Translations under genes and position numbers: made by a program
From: Ciona savignyi
Taxonomy: Eukaryota; Chordata; Ascidiacea; Phlebobranchia; Cionidae
Assembly: GCA_000149265.1 (NCBI GenBank)
Contig: CH001323.1
Coordinates: forward strand, 224,622-288,621
Direction: 5' to 3'
DNA: 64,000 nucleotides
In this document: one piece after another, positions 23,188 through 32,741 of the stretch
How positions within the stretch are numbered: the first letter of the stretch is position 1
Layout: every line of letters begins with the position of its first letter
Notes under the pieces: model-generated
Told to the model about the DNA's origin: nothing
The model's database searches: none
The model's input: only the letters and a program-made list of their open reading frames with translations

Positions 23188-25010
23188 TTACTTTAATGCA
23201 CGAACTGCATCAATAAATTTTTCATTTTCTTCAGAAATAGGCTTCATCATCTTTTCATTTTCTTGCGCAATCAGTGCTCTATCCTTCTCCCCTTCCTCTG
23301 ACAGGAGTTTGCACATTTTCTCCCATTTCTCCCCCTCTTCTTTAAAATATATGTGATTAAAGCAACACAAAAATTTAAAGCAAGAGCTTTTTCTATGTTG
23401 TGTACCTTCCCTATTGACCTGCATCAACAAAAATTTAAAAAAAAAGAAAAAACTCTGACTGCCCAAACAAATCGGTAGAAGCTGCATGGCATCGAGCAAT
23501 TCCTAGGAGAGAGTGTTTCATGCGGAACAACAAAATTTTTTTTCTTTTTTTTGTAGGCCGATTCTTCTCTTTTCAAATTGTATAGCGCCCTAAATGATTT
23601 TCAAACCGCACCTCGTTCAATATCCATAAATTATAAGAAAAAAATATGCGGTATGATGAATATAAAGGTAGCAGTAAAGTAAACTGTTTTTCACAGATTA
23701 AGTACCGGTATTATATCGATACCTCTGCAATGTACAATGACCCCGTGGTTGACTAGTTGGGTTAGGATTAGTGTTGGGGTTGGAGCTTAAAGTTAGTTTT
23801 CACACAAATATTGTATGCAGTTTCCCTCTTTTTAGTGTTTTCCCATTATTTCACTGGTTTCAAGCAATGTCAACTTAGTGCATATCCCAGGCACACAACC
23901 GAATAGCCATCATTTGGTTTTGAACCCATCACCTTTCGCCTGACAGTTTTACGCGCTACTGATAGTGGTAACATATGAGCTAACCGGTGCTATACAATTT
24001 GAAAAGAGAAGAATCGGCCTCCAAAAAAAAGAAAAAAGATTTTGTCGTTCCGCATGAAACATTCTCTTTTAGGAATAGTTTGATGCCAAGCAGCTTCTAC
24101 CAAACCAAATCATTACCTGACACTCCAGCCAACTGAGGCTTATTTTCTGTTCCCTCATTCTCATCACGAGCTTCTGCCTCTGTACCTAAATTTATAAATA
24201 CTTAGCTGCCTTCTCAAGAAGATGGCTTATTGAATGTTAGGTTATGATTATAAACATATTCAAAAACACCTACATAATATACGGGTAGTATAACTATTTA
24301 CTTTAGTAAATAAATATAATAGGAGTGAATAAAACTTACCAATGGATTCTAAAATAAATATATCATTCATTGGTCACTCCTGATGGGCCAGCCCTCATCT
24401 TCATTCAGCGGTGATCATGGGGGTTCACTGATCAATGGAATCTCACAGGCATTAAAAAATTCTTCAGTGGCTGCAGTAGAAGGTTCAGAATCCATGGAGA
24501 TACATGCCTAGAAAATTAAATTTGTGCAAACTGTTAATCTTTTACAGTACTATTAAAGAAGTAACAATATTTAATGGTAAGAAATGCAGGCACTAATAAA
24601 AGGCTTTTTTTTACTTTTTCAATATTCTTAAAAAACATGGCACAACTTCCGGCACTTTTTCCAACATCCAAACAGTTTTTACAGTCTCGGAAAAAGAACC
24701 TGAAAATGTGTCGCATCGGGGTATAGTCATACCATACCTTTACCAAACAGCTGTAAGCCATAAGTACATGTTGCTGTATTTCAAAGTGCTGGACTAAAAC
24801 AGTACCCTGGTACCATAGTTTATAAAACTACCTACCACGCTTCTTGGTCGTGATGCAAATATCCGGTTCATTGCACCAAAAATTGGCCAAGCTACAGTTC
24901 ATTGCACCGAAAATTGGCCAAGCTAATCCGCCACAGAATTCATGATACGTTTCCTTGAGTTTCTTCCATTTGTTTTTGATTTGTGAACAAGAAGTTTAAA
25001 GTTCATGATG
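23188..25010 (-). CDS. Myb/SANT-like (trihelix) protein gene of the transposon, probably decayed
   Basis: Several minus-strand exon-like pieces fit a Harbinger-type Myb/SANT protein. Near 24970-24930 QIKNKWKKLKETYHEF is a typical trihelix third-helix sequence. An acidic middle at about 24500-24410 (MDSEPSTAATEEFFN) and 24190-24115 (TEAEARDENEGTENK) follows. The C-terminal coiled coil at about 23345-23188 is rich in Glu/Lys (EEGEKWEKMCKLLSEEGEK) and ends NEKFIDAVRALK. In-frame stops lie in the middle region, so it may be degraded. Such proteins assist PIF/Harbinger transposases in nuclear import and DNA binding. The intron between the last two pieces contains a nested MITE. Confidence 0.45.
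23498..24085. mobile_element. Nested inverted-repeat MITE in an intron
   Basis: The arms of about 90 bp are inverted copies: aggagagagtgtttcatgcg, then gccgattcttctcttttcaa at 23502-23582, and the reverse at 23998-24082. The same arms occur in the element at 44018-44902, which defines a family. The interior includes a degraded minus-strand SINE (about 23835-23995). Confidence 0.75.
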
Positions 25011-25680
25011 TACATTCTTAGTGTTGTCTTCTCGGTATTGTATGGAACCGCTCACTTACACACACAAAAATACAATTATTTTGGATTCGAATCTCTCAGG
25101 ATCGTGAATTTAACTACACCAATGTAATGAGGTAAACATTAATAAAAACTATTCGAGAATAGGATTCGAAAATACTGTTGTAGAAATGTTCCAGAATAGG
25201 CTAACTTTTTAACTTTCCGTGCTCAATCTATTTACTATTTAAAATCTTTGTCACTCTTAAGTAGCACTGACTCTTCGGTTGCTGACGGGTTCGCCAGCCT
25301 GACGCTTGGTTGCTGAGTTCGCCAGCCTGACGCTTCGGTTGCTGACGGGTTCGCCAGCCTGACGCTTGGTTGCTGACGAGTTCGCCAGCCTGACGCTTCG
25401 GTTGCTGACGCCTCGCTTCAACATCACACTAAAGGCGTCACCGACGCCTGACGACTGACGTGACTAGTCGAAGTGGCTCGCACCGTTGTTGTTGTTTTAA
25501 CCCGATTTAAGGCAGAAACTATTAGCAAAGCTGTTGTACATGTAGGCTATATAAACTGACACGAAAATACCTTTATGCACATAAAACTGCACATGAAAAA
25601 AGGTTTGGTTTGATCACTATGAGATCAGTTTATTCTTGCGAAACCAAAATTGTAGTAGGCCTACATGGGTTAAAACTTTT

Positions 25681-25770
25681 TGACTAGCTAGAGACCAGTT
25701 TCGAATCAGCAACCTTTCGTTTGAAAGGTGTCGCACTAAACCACCAGAATAACCCGTCGGACTATTTGTA
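25681..25770 (-). mobile_element. SINE head fragment
   Basis: Only the tRNA-like 5' part of the SINE remains (antisense: tagagaccagtttcgaatca, then aacctttcgtttgaaagg and aacccgtcgga). The region around it up to 26450 has no recognisable gene. Confidence 0.7.
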
Positions 25771-26449
25771 GAGAAAATCAAACAATCAAATAATCAGAGA
25801 AGTGCAGGAAATAATGGGAACTCGGCAACAGAAAAAATATACAAGGAATTAAAATTAGCGACATAGAAATAAGTACATAAATCACCTGGTTCCGCTTGGC
25901 TTCATTTTTAAAAATACGTCATGAGCATAATCGAAAAATAATTTGATGAATTGCATAGGCTAGTTCAAGTGGTGCAAGGATACACTGTTTAAATTTAAAC
26001 TAACACATTTTAGTAATACCATTTTTAAGTCATTACCGCAAGTTAAGATACTTAACAAAATCTTCAGGTTATTTTTATTGTTTGCTGTAGTGTCTTGATA
26101 CAATTTAAGCAATTTATATTCTAAGGTATACATAGAATCTTTGTTACAATAAGTGCAAATTTCAATTAGAAAATTTCCTACCACTTTTTTGCTCTTTAAG
26201 AGAATCTGTAGTATTAACCAAAAAGTTGTAAGATCGAAACAAGTGCCAGCTAGGCTAATTTATTTCGTTTTTGGCAAAATGGTAACACTTTTATCTAGTG
26301 CATTAATGGATTTTTTATGAGTTGCAACTTTTCAATCAAAACAATACCTCCAGTAACAACCATGGTGGACAGAGGAAATTCTGACAATTACCCGAGTGGT
26401 AGCCCGTCTTGTCTTTTCTCATAACAATATAAAACATAAAATTATGTAA

Positions 26450-26564
26450 ATTGCTTAAATTAAATTAATAGTATATAAGAAATATGTGTAAATATGAATA
26501 AATCCTTTATATACACCTGCTAATATGTCTGATTTTAAACACACAGATTTTAAGATATTGTGAA
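26450..26564 (+). promoter_or_regulatory. SMG9 upstream region with possible splice acceptor
   Basis: AT-rich sequence directly precedes the SMG9 ATG. A ttttaaacacacag acceptor-like AG sits 18 bp before the start codon, which would suit either a 5'-UTR intron or spliced-leader addition, common in tunicates. No TATA motif is convincing. Confidence 0.3.
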
Positions 26565-28160
26565 ATGGATGGGGGTGGTAACTCAGGCAGCCAACCTTAT
26601 TCTGTGAAGGGTACAGTTGGCAGCAAGAAAAATCGTGTTCGTATTCGTGACCATTCTGGCAGTGATCATCAGCAAGAAAGTCCAATAACCTCGTACGGAG
26701 CAAGTCGGCCTGATACCCTCCGTCATTCTAGAGACAGTGGAGAGGACCAGGACCCAAACAACACCACTTTATCACAACCAACCGTGAAACCTGTGATTCT
26801 CGCCAAGCCTGGAGGAAAGTCATCGCAAGGTTCTATTTCAACACCAGATGGAGATAAGGTGTCAGCATGGCAAGAAGTTTCTGTTAGCCCACCTGGTCCT
26901 ATTGCTCCAAAACTCTCCATGACATTTGCAAAGTCTCCTCAGATTTCTGGGGGAGAAAAAAAGAATGTCGGCTATCGCACTTCAACGGATTCAAAGTTCC
27001 GAAATTCATCTTCTTCTTATCTCGTAAAACAAGGGTTAGCCCAGGCTACAGCATCTTCTAATAGTCCTCAACAGTCTGGTGACGGTGCTATAAAACCTAA
27101 GGATCAAGGCTCCCCTAAAAGATCTGTAAAAATGTTGGACTCCACTTTACACTGGCTTGATTCTGGCATAGATTTATTGCAAGACCAGACTGATTTTTTA
27201 GTTGTTGGAGTAATAGGAATGCAAGGCGTGGGAAAATCCACTGTTTTATCTTTAATTGGTGGAAATAAGCTTAACGACCAAGAGAAACTTTATCTTTTCA
27301 AGCAACAAACTTCTGAAGTAAAAGAGAGGGCTGATCACATGACTTCTGGAATAGATCTTGCGGTGACCAATGAACGTTTAATATTGCTTGACACGCAGCC
27401 GATTTTAAGTCCATCTTTAATTGAACAATCATATCCGTTTGACAGAAAGAGTCCTACTGATTACAATGGTTCGATAAGCATAGAAGTTCAATCTCTTCAA
27501 CTGACTGCATTTTTGTTGACAGTTTGTCATGTTGTGATAGTAGTTCAAGACTGGTTCACGGACAGCAATATTTACCGTTTTCTTCAAACTGCCGAGATGT
27601 TGAAACCTGTAACCCCACCTCCCTCGCATGACAGTGGTGGTGCAGCAGAAAGAGATCCATCAGAATTACAACCAGTCGTTATGTTTGTCCATAATAAGTT
27701 GGAAAGTAATATGTTTTCTGTGCGCGGAATTGCCGCCATGAATGAAACGATATTCAATTTAACAAAGTTTTCGAGGCTTCATTGCAGAGGTTCCCTGTCG
27801 TTAATAGAAACAAATCTTTACCCAGGTTTATCGTCTCTAATACAAGCGGAAAGTGAAGTAAACTCGTTTCTTCTACCTGACATATATGACAAAGAAGATG
27901 AAGAAGAAAAATATGATGTTACTAAAGTATCTCGTGACCCATCTGACCAACAATTTCTGTCACTACCCAAATACGTTGGTCGGCCAAATACAGCAATGCT
28001 GACAGAAACGTTGCGAAAAATGGTGCTTACGATGCCCAGACACCAATTAACGCATCATCCCTTGACTGAAAAACACTGGTTCCATTACGCAGCTAGAACA
28101 TGGGAGGCAATTCGAAAGTCACAATTGGTTTCGGAATACAACAGACTTTTATCTGGTTGA
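26565..28160 (+). CDS. SMG9: SMG9, nonsense-mediated decay factor
   Basis: This is a single uninterrupted exon of 531 residues (human SMG9 is about 520). Residues 1-190 are disordered and rich in Ser, Gly and Pro, with the VILAKPGGK stretch conserved in the family. The G-like domain starts near 205 with FLVVGVIGMQGVGKST (P-loop), then DHMTSGIDLAVTNERLILLDTQPILSPS and CHVVIVVQDWFTDSNIYRFLQTAEM, all close to vertebrate SMG9. The end TEKHWFHYAARTWEAIRKS is diagnostic. SMG9 binds SMG8 and controls the SMG1 kinase that phosphorylates UPF1. The vertebrate gene has many introns, so the intronless form here is notable, but the frame is intact and nothing suggests a pseudogene. TMEM167B follows 189 nt downstream on the same strand. 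Confidence 0.97.
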   Translation: MDGGGNSGSQPYSVKGTVGSKKNRVRIRDHSGSDHQQESPITSYGASRPDTLRHSRDSGEDQDPNNTTLSQPTVKPVILAKPGGKSSQGSISTPDGDKVSAWQEVSVSPPGPIAPKLSMTFAKSPQISGGEKKNVGYRTSTDSKFRNSSSSYLVKQGLAQATASSNSPQQSGDGAIKPKDQGSPKRSVKMLDSTLHWLDSGIDLLQDQTDFLVVGVIGMQGVGKSTVLSLIGGNKLNDQEKLYLFKQQTSEVKERADHMTSGIDLAVTNERLILLDTQPILSPSLIEQSYPFDRKSPTDYNGSISIEVQSLQLTAFLLTVCHVVIVVQDWFTDSNIYRFLQTAEMLKPVTPPPSHDSGGAAERDPSELQPVVMFVHNKLESNMFSVRGIAAMNETIFNLTKFSRLHCRGSLSLIETNLYPGLSSLIQAESEVNSFLLPDIYDKEDEEEKYDVTKVSRDPSDQQFLSLPKYVGRPNTAMLTETLRKMVLTMPRHQLTHHPLTEKHWFHYAARTWEAIRKSQLVSEYNRLLSG

Positions 28161-28349
28161 CTGTTGTTAATGTTAAGTGTAAACTTTAAAAATTGATCAC
28201 ATTTTACATATTGTCTCTAAATTTAACATTGCGATTTCATCATTTGTTGTTGTGTTTGATTTATACGTCACATTTCTTACTTTAAATAGTTCACAGGTCT
28301 TGCAATAGGATCCAAAAATTGTGTTTTAGGAATGGTACAACCTTAGAAA

Positions 28350-28918
28350 ATGACAAATGGTAAGTACAGAATAATCTTTAACTGTATCATTTTTTTTATT
28401 CTGAATAATCACTACGTTTCATATGGTCTACTTAATCTGTATTGTAATTTGAGTAATTGTTTCCTCTTTAGTCTATTCCTTTGATGGGCTGTTGGTCTTT
28501 AGTCTTTTGATTGTGTGCACATGCGCCTATCTGAGAAGGATACCAAGGCTTAAGCAGTGGATGTTTTCAGAGAAAAAAGGATTTTTAGGAATATTTTATA
28601 AAGGTAGGCAATTTTTATATTCGTTTTTGTTTATGGATCAAAAGCGTGTTTTTAAACAGAGTTCATTCCAATACCTGATTATTCAGATTATATAGTCATT
28701 ATATAATCTATTTTTTAACATTTATAATCAAGATTAAAGATAACTATATGATAAATTTATTATACCAATTCCACTAAAATGAAAATAAACATATCTGAAA
28801 GTTTTGCAAAATGCATAGCCTATTTAATTGTGTGTAACCGAACTGTTTTACAGCTGCTGTGATCGGAACCAGACTGCATATTCCAGTCGCTTTGACTTGT
28901 GTGTTAACAGCTGTTTAT
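28350..28918 (+). CDS. TMEM167B: TMEM167B (kish-B), 3' end lost in assembly gap
   Basis: Three exons chain perfectly: 28350-28359, 28472-28603 and 28854 into the gap at 28919. The protein starts [16 protein letters not shown], continues [22 protein letters not shown] and [13 protein letters not shown], and breaks after LTCVLTAVY. That leaves about five residues missing from a family of about 74. The human start is MTNVYSLDG. Two membrane helices are visible. Kish proteins are small Golgi proteins needed early in secretion. The ATG sits 15 nt after a tttt-ag acceptor-like site, so spliced-leader addition is possible. A reading frame that runs on into POFUT1 through the Ns is an artefact. Confidence 0.93.
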
Positions 28919-29018
28919 NNNNNNNNNNNNNNNNNNNNNNNNNNNNNNNNNNNNNNNNNNNNNNNNNNNNNNNNNNNNNNNNNNNNNNNNNNNNNNNNNN
29001 NNNNNNNNNNNNNNNNNN
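28919..29018. other. Assembly gap (100 N)
   Basis: Exactly 100 Ns, a conventional placeholder for an unknown length. It hides the last codons of TMEM167B, its terminator, and the 5' part of POFUT1. Confidence 0.99.
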
Positions 29019-30103
29019 TAGAATATGATAAAAACGGGTATGTCATATACTGTCCGTGTATGGGCAGATTTGGAAACCAAGTCGACCATTTTTTAGGGTC
29101 ACTCAGCTTTGCGAGAAAGCTAAACCGAACTTTGGTAGTGCCCCCTTGGATCACCCACAAGTATGGCAAATACGACGGTGATTCCTTTCCACCTTACAAC
29201 CATTGGTTTAAAGTAGACACCTTAAAATCATACCATCGGATTATAGAAATGGAGGATTTTATGAAAAACCTAGCTCCGTCAATATGGCCACCCAATAAGA
29301 GAAAGATATACTGCCACGAAATTGCTTTCAGCCGAAGTGATGACAAAAAATCTTGCCCAGCTAAATCTGGAAACCCTTTTGGCGCATTTTGGGATAATTT
29401 TAAAGTTGAATTTATAGCCTCTGAGGGCTTTCCTGGCAATCTAAATTACCATTCTCCGAAGACAAGTTGGGATCATGCCTATCCAAGTGAAACACATCTA
29501 GTTCTTGCTTTTATGGGGGCACCAGCTGCCTATCCCGTAAAGGCAGGGGACAGGTCTCTACAAAAGTATGTAGAATGGAAAGACGAGGTCAAAAACGCTG
29601 CAAACGAAGTTATTAAAAATAAACTGCAAAGACCCTATGTCGGAATCCATCTACGTAATGGAATGGATTGGAAGCGCGCATGTGAGCATGTTAAAGATGG
29701 CATAGATTATCCATTTATGTCCTCACCTCAATGCACTGGGTATAAAGGAAGATTCACATACGAAATGTGCTTTCCTAGTGACAATACTGTTAAAACCCAT
29801 GTATTGCATGTAGCAAAAGCAATTGGTGCAAATTCATTATTTATTGCCACAGATGCAAAGTCATTTGAGGAAGAATTTAAGGCTTGGTTTAAAGAAGCTG
29901 GATTAAACATAGACATTATTAAGCTTCAAAAGGATGAACTTAACATTGATCTAGCAGTACTTATTGAAGCAGACACTTTCATTGGTAGTTGTGGGTCGTC
30001 AGTAAGTGCATTTGTGTCGAGAAAAAGAAAAGTTTTAGATCGACCAAATGAATTTTTTGGTAACTTAGGAAATCAAAATACCCCAGATCACACAGAGCTG
30101 TAA
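29019..30103 (+). CDS. POFUT1: POFUT1, protein O-fucosyltransferase 1 (5' end in gap)
   Basis: About 360 residues are visible in one exon. The start GYVIYCPCMGRFGNQVDHFL is the conserved GDP-fucose-binding entry. WPPNKRKIYCHEIAFSRS and GNPFGAFWDNFKVEF follow, then the catalytic GIHLRNGMDWKRAC (Arg of HLR) and GSCGSSVSAFVSRKR near the end. The C-terminus HTEL resembles an ER-retention tetrapeptide, as the vertebrate RDEF does. The enzyme adds O-fucose to EGF repeats of Notch in the ER. The signal peptide must lie in the 100-N gap or in an upstream exon; tag at 29019-29021 could be a splice acceptor. Human POFUT1 is 388 residues, so about 25-30 are missing. Confidence 0.96.
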
Positions 30104-30656
30104 TTATAGTAACCCCCTTGTATTAATGAAATGACTAAAAATTACAATTTATTAGTTTTCAGCTGAATATTATATCACTTAGCACTCTGGAACATTCTTT
30201 AAAGTGGCTATATTTATAACTTTTGGTGACTTAAACTGGGTGGATTAATGGGTTGAACAAAACCAGAGTCTCTCTTTAGATTATGAACGAAAAATGCGAT
30301 CTTATATTTTGTTATTATCAGATTTTTTAGTTGTCTTTATTATTTACAACATATAGTGTGGTATTTCAGCTAAATAATTTTGGTTTTCCATCCCCTAGTG
30401 CTGTAGTGTAAAGTAGCCCATGCTACTGGTGTATTGGTATATTGCTACTTACAAATCTTGGTGCTTCTGCACACCGTAATTAAGCAAGTACACAAAGCTT
30501 TTGCATGGTAATGAATGAAGCAACCTTTTCTTTCACACTTTAAGAATATTTCCATGTTCAATTTGAGCAAATGTTGTTCCTAAATCCTAATTATTTACCA
30601 TTGAAAACACACTTTCGTTATATAAAAATCTTTATTTCTGTGCATTAAAAGTAAAA
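30104..30656. other. Convergent intergenic region
   Basis: 3' flanks of POFUT1 (plus) and SAC3D1 (minus). A minus-strand AATAAA (plus tttatt at about 30631) lies 25 bp beyond the SAC3D1 stop and is its probable polyadenylation signal. I see no other gene. Confidence 0.6.
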
Positions 30657-32271
30657 TTATGGGTACCTTAAAATATCAATTATTTCATCGTTATTGAGTT
30701 GTTGTACGGTTTTAATTAAATTACACCCGTGTACTCTATTGGTATCTGTACGGATAAAATCACTTTTAAAAAATTTGATTACGTTTGGTTGTGGACAGGT
30801 CAATCCAAGTTCATTGCATAAATGAATTGCAGATGGTGCATTGTTTAAAAACAACCAAGAGCATAAATCTTGGGCGGAAAAGCTGCATGCTTTCGAATTA
30901 TGGGAATGACACAGCATTTGAATACAATCAACTCTTAGGCGATCAATGCATAAACACAGTGTTAGTAAAATTATATACCACTTTTCTGATATTAACTTTG
31001 ATGTTAGTTTTATAAAACGAACATAGTTTTTATGCATCGCAGCAAAGGCCATTTCCAAAACTGTTTTTAAAGGTTCCAGTTTCCACAACCTATTTGGCAC
31101 ATTGATCATCAAGCCACATAACACATCATGACTTTGTATGTGCAGCAACATGTAAACTGCCACCATTGATAGTCTGTGTTGTAATTTTACTTGCTCACGA
31201 AATCTATACTCCATGTCATTATACAAAAGTAGAAGAGTTTTCAAGCAGTCCACTGTATGTTGCGTGTTTATATGGAGATCAATGGCCATTTCTGGATTCA
31301 GTTTAGCTCTGTATGCTGCGTAGATATAAAACCTAACACATCTCTCGAGGATTGCAACACAAACCATAGGACGAACCTTGTGTAGTTGCTGTATGACTGT
31401 GTCTTGCCTGACACTGCGTAGTCTGTTGATAAAAAGTCCTTACCTTTGGAGATGATTCAAAAAGATAAACAATAAAAAACACATATTGATACCTGCAGCC
31501 CTGACTACACAAGCTTACACTTGGTCTCCAATGGCATATCAGTTTAATACATTTACACTACTTTTTAACTATTAACAATCATTGCACATTATTGGGTGCC
31601 TCTAAATATTTCAGGATCGCTTGTATCACTTAGATTGCTATGGAAAGTAATTCTAACCCTATCCCATACACTAATCTCAACCCCAGAACTAACTTTACCC
31701 CCAACCCTAACATTAATATCATGGCTTTTGGAATTACGAAGTATAGTAAGCGATTCTGTAGTATTTAGTGGCACCGCACATTATTAACCCCATTGAAGAT
31801 CCCCCTGCAAGTTTTAAAGGATTTATTATACCCTGGTACATAAATTAAAAAAATATAAAAGTTTCTGCCAAAAACTCACCTATCAAAGATAAAATCATAG
31901 GTAAAATTAAAATGTGCATCTTTCCTGAACAAAATGTTGCTAAAAAGATATTCAATTGTCTCTAGAAGTACTTCGGGGGTTCGCAGAGTTTTTGGATTGC
32001 TCACATTTTCACCGGCTGCGGATCGCCGGAATTCTTTTACACATATGTTTCCATGTTCCTAGCACACACATCGAATGTAAAACCTTGCATAAAATAATGC
32101 AGCAAAGAAACTTACGGTAAGATTAAGTTTATTCCTTCCTTTTTGGACACCCGGTTTGGGTTCTTTTTCAAAAGAGTGCAGCAGGTTGTGTTTACTTCTG
32201 AATCGCAATTCTTCTATTGGACACATCGTCCAGCATATACCAACTATTATATTTTGATCGGTGGCGGTCAT
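30657..32271 (-). CDS. SAC3D1: SAC3D1-like SAC3/GANP domain protein
   Basis: Three exons in phase: 32116-32271, 31880-32058 and 30657-31422, giving 366 residues (human SAC3D1 is about 358). Exon 1 encodes GICWTMCPIEELRFRSK, matching the GTCPDMCP-type entry of the family. Exon 2 gives VKEFRRSAAGE and LRTPEVLLETIEYLF. The junction to exon 3 makes YDFIFDRLRSVRQDTVIQQ, a hallmark of SAC3 domains. VLEMAFAAMHKNYVRFIKL follows, and a winged-helix-like C-terminus. Family members act in mRNA export (TREX-2) or, for SAC3D1/SHD1, at centrosomes in mitosis; the role here is inferred. It diverges from RIOK1 across 470 bp. Intron 2 contains a MITE. Confidence 0.93.
31594..31775 (+). mobile_element. MITE of the GGTGCCTCTAAATAC family in SAC3D1 intron 2
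   Basis: It has termini gggtgcctctaaatatttca and, inverted, ggtgccactaaatactacag. A perfect 10-bp duplication, gcacattatt, flanks it at 31584-31593 and 31776-31785. It lacks the ccaagcg array. It is 182 bp long. Confidence 0.9.
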
Positions 32272-32741
32272 AATAAAATCAAATTAACAAATTTCGCTAA
32301 TACGTGTGTAAAAAATACAGTATTAACCAGGAGTTTTCAGAATATAAACAACATTCGTCACGGATAAATGCTTTTACCGATGACGTAATTGCCATGTCAA
32401 TACCGATAAATTGTAACAAGAACGTCTGCCCACTAGCTTTTTGTAAGCTCAAAATTCGAAGAAGATTATTTCGAGCTTATTGTTTTTACTTAATACTTAC
32501 GCTCTATTGCTACCAAACAAACAGTAAAGTTGCACAACCGATGCGTAATCTTTTCATAGAAATCGGCGACTAACGCCGGGCCATTGTGTCACGCATGAGA
32601 GAAACAGCTGATGCCCACAGGTTGTCTCATAGGCTTGTTTTAGTGTTTAAATCGTAACTGTTGGATACTCTGTATATTTTTACAAGTAAATAAAAGTTGG
32701 CCTTCTAAGTAATCTGGGTAAAGCAAACTTAGTTTCCCAGC
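32272..32741. promoter_or_regulatory. Bidirectional promoter region, SAC3D1 / RIOK1
   Basis: 470 bp separate the two divergent start codons, and no repeat lies between them. A gatgacgtaa CRE-half-like site lies at about 32379. The RIOK1 side has tttcccag 10 nt before its ATG, which could be a trans-splice acceptor. No TATA box is evident. Short frames across the region are not credible. Confidence 0.45.

Larger units (their letters stand above)
21640..25490. mobile_element. Harbinger-like DNA transposon with nested insertions
   Basis: The ends are inverted copies: ccacttcgactagtcacg to tttagtgtgatgttgaagcg at 21655-21715, and its reverse complement at 25425-25475. Just inside each end lie tandem subterminal repeats of about 31 bp (gcgtcaggctggcgaac(c)cgtcagcaaccgaa), three at the left (about 21710-21815) and five at the right (25268-25420). 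The interior carries exons of a Myb/SANT-like protein, the usual partner protein of PIF/Harbinger transposases, but no DDE transposase was recognised. The exact terminal bases and target duplication are unclear. Confidence 0.7.

Noticed and set aside
28859-30103. A 414-residue frame across the gap as one protein
   Set aside because: It joins TMEM167B exon 3 to POFUT1 only through Ns; the two are separate genes.
32059-32271. Independent 70-residue gene
   Set aside because: Its first 52 codons are exon 1 of SAC3D1; the rest is intron.
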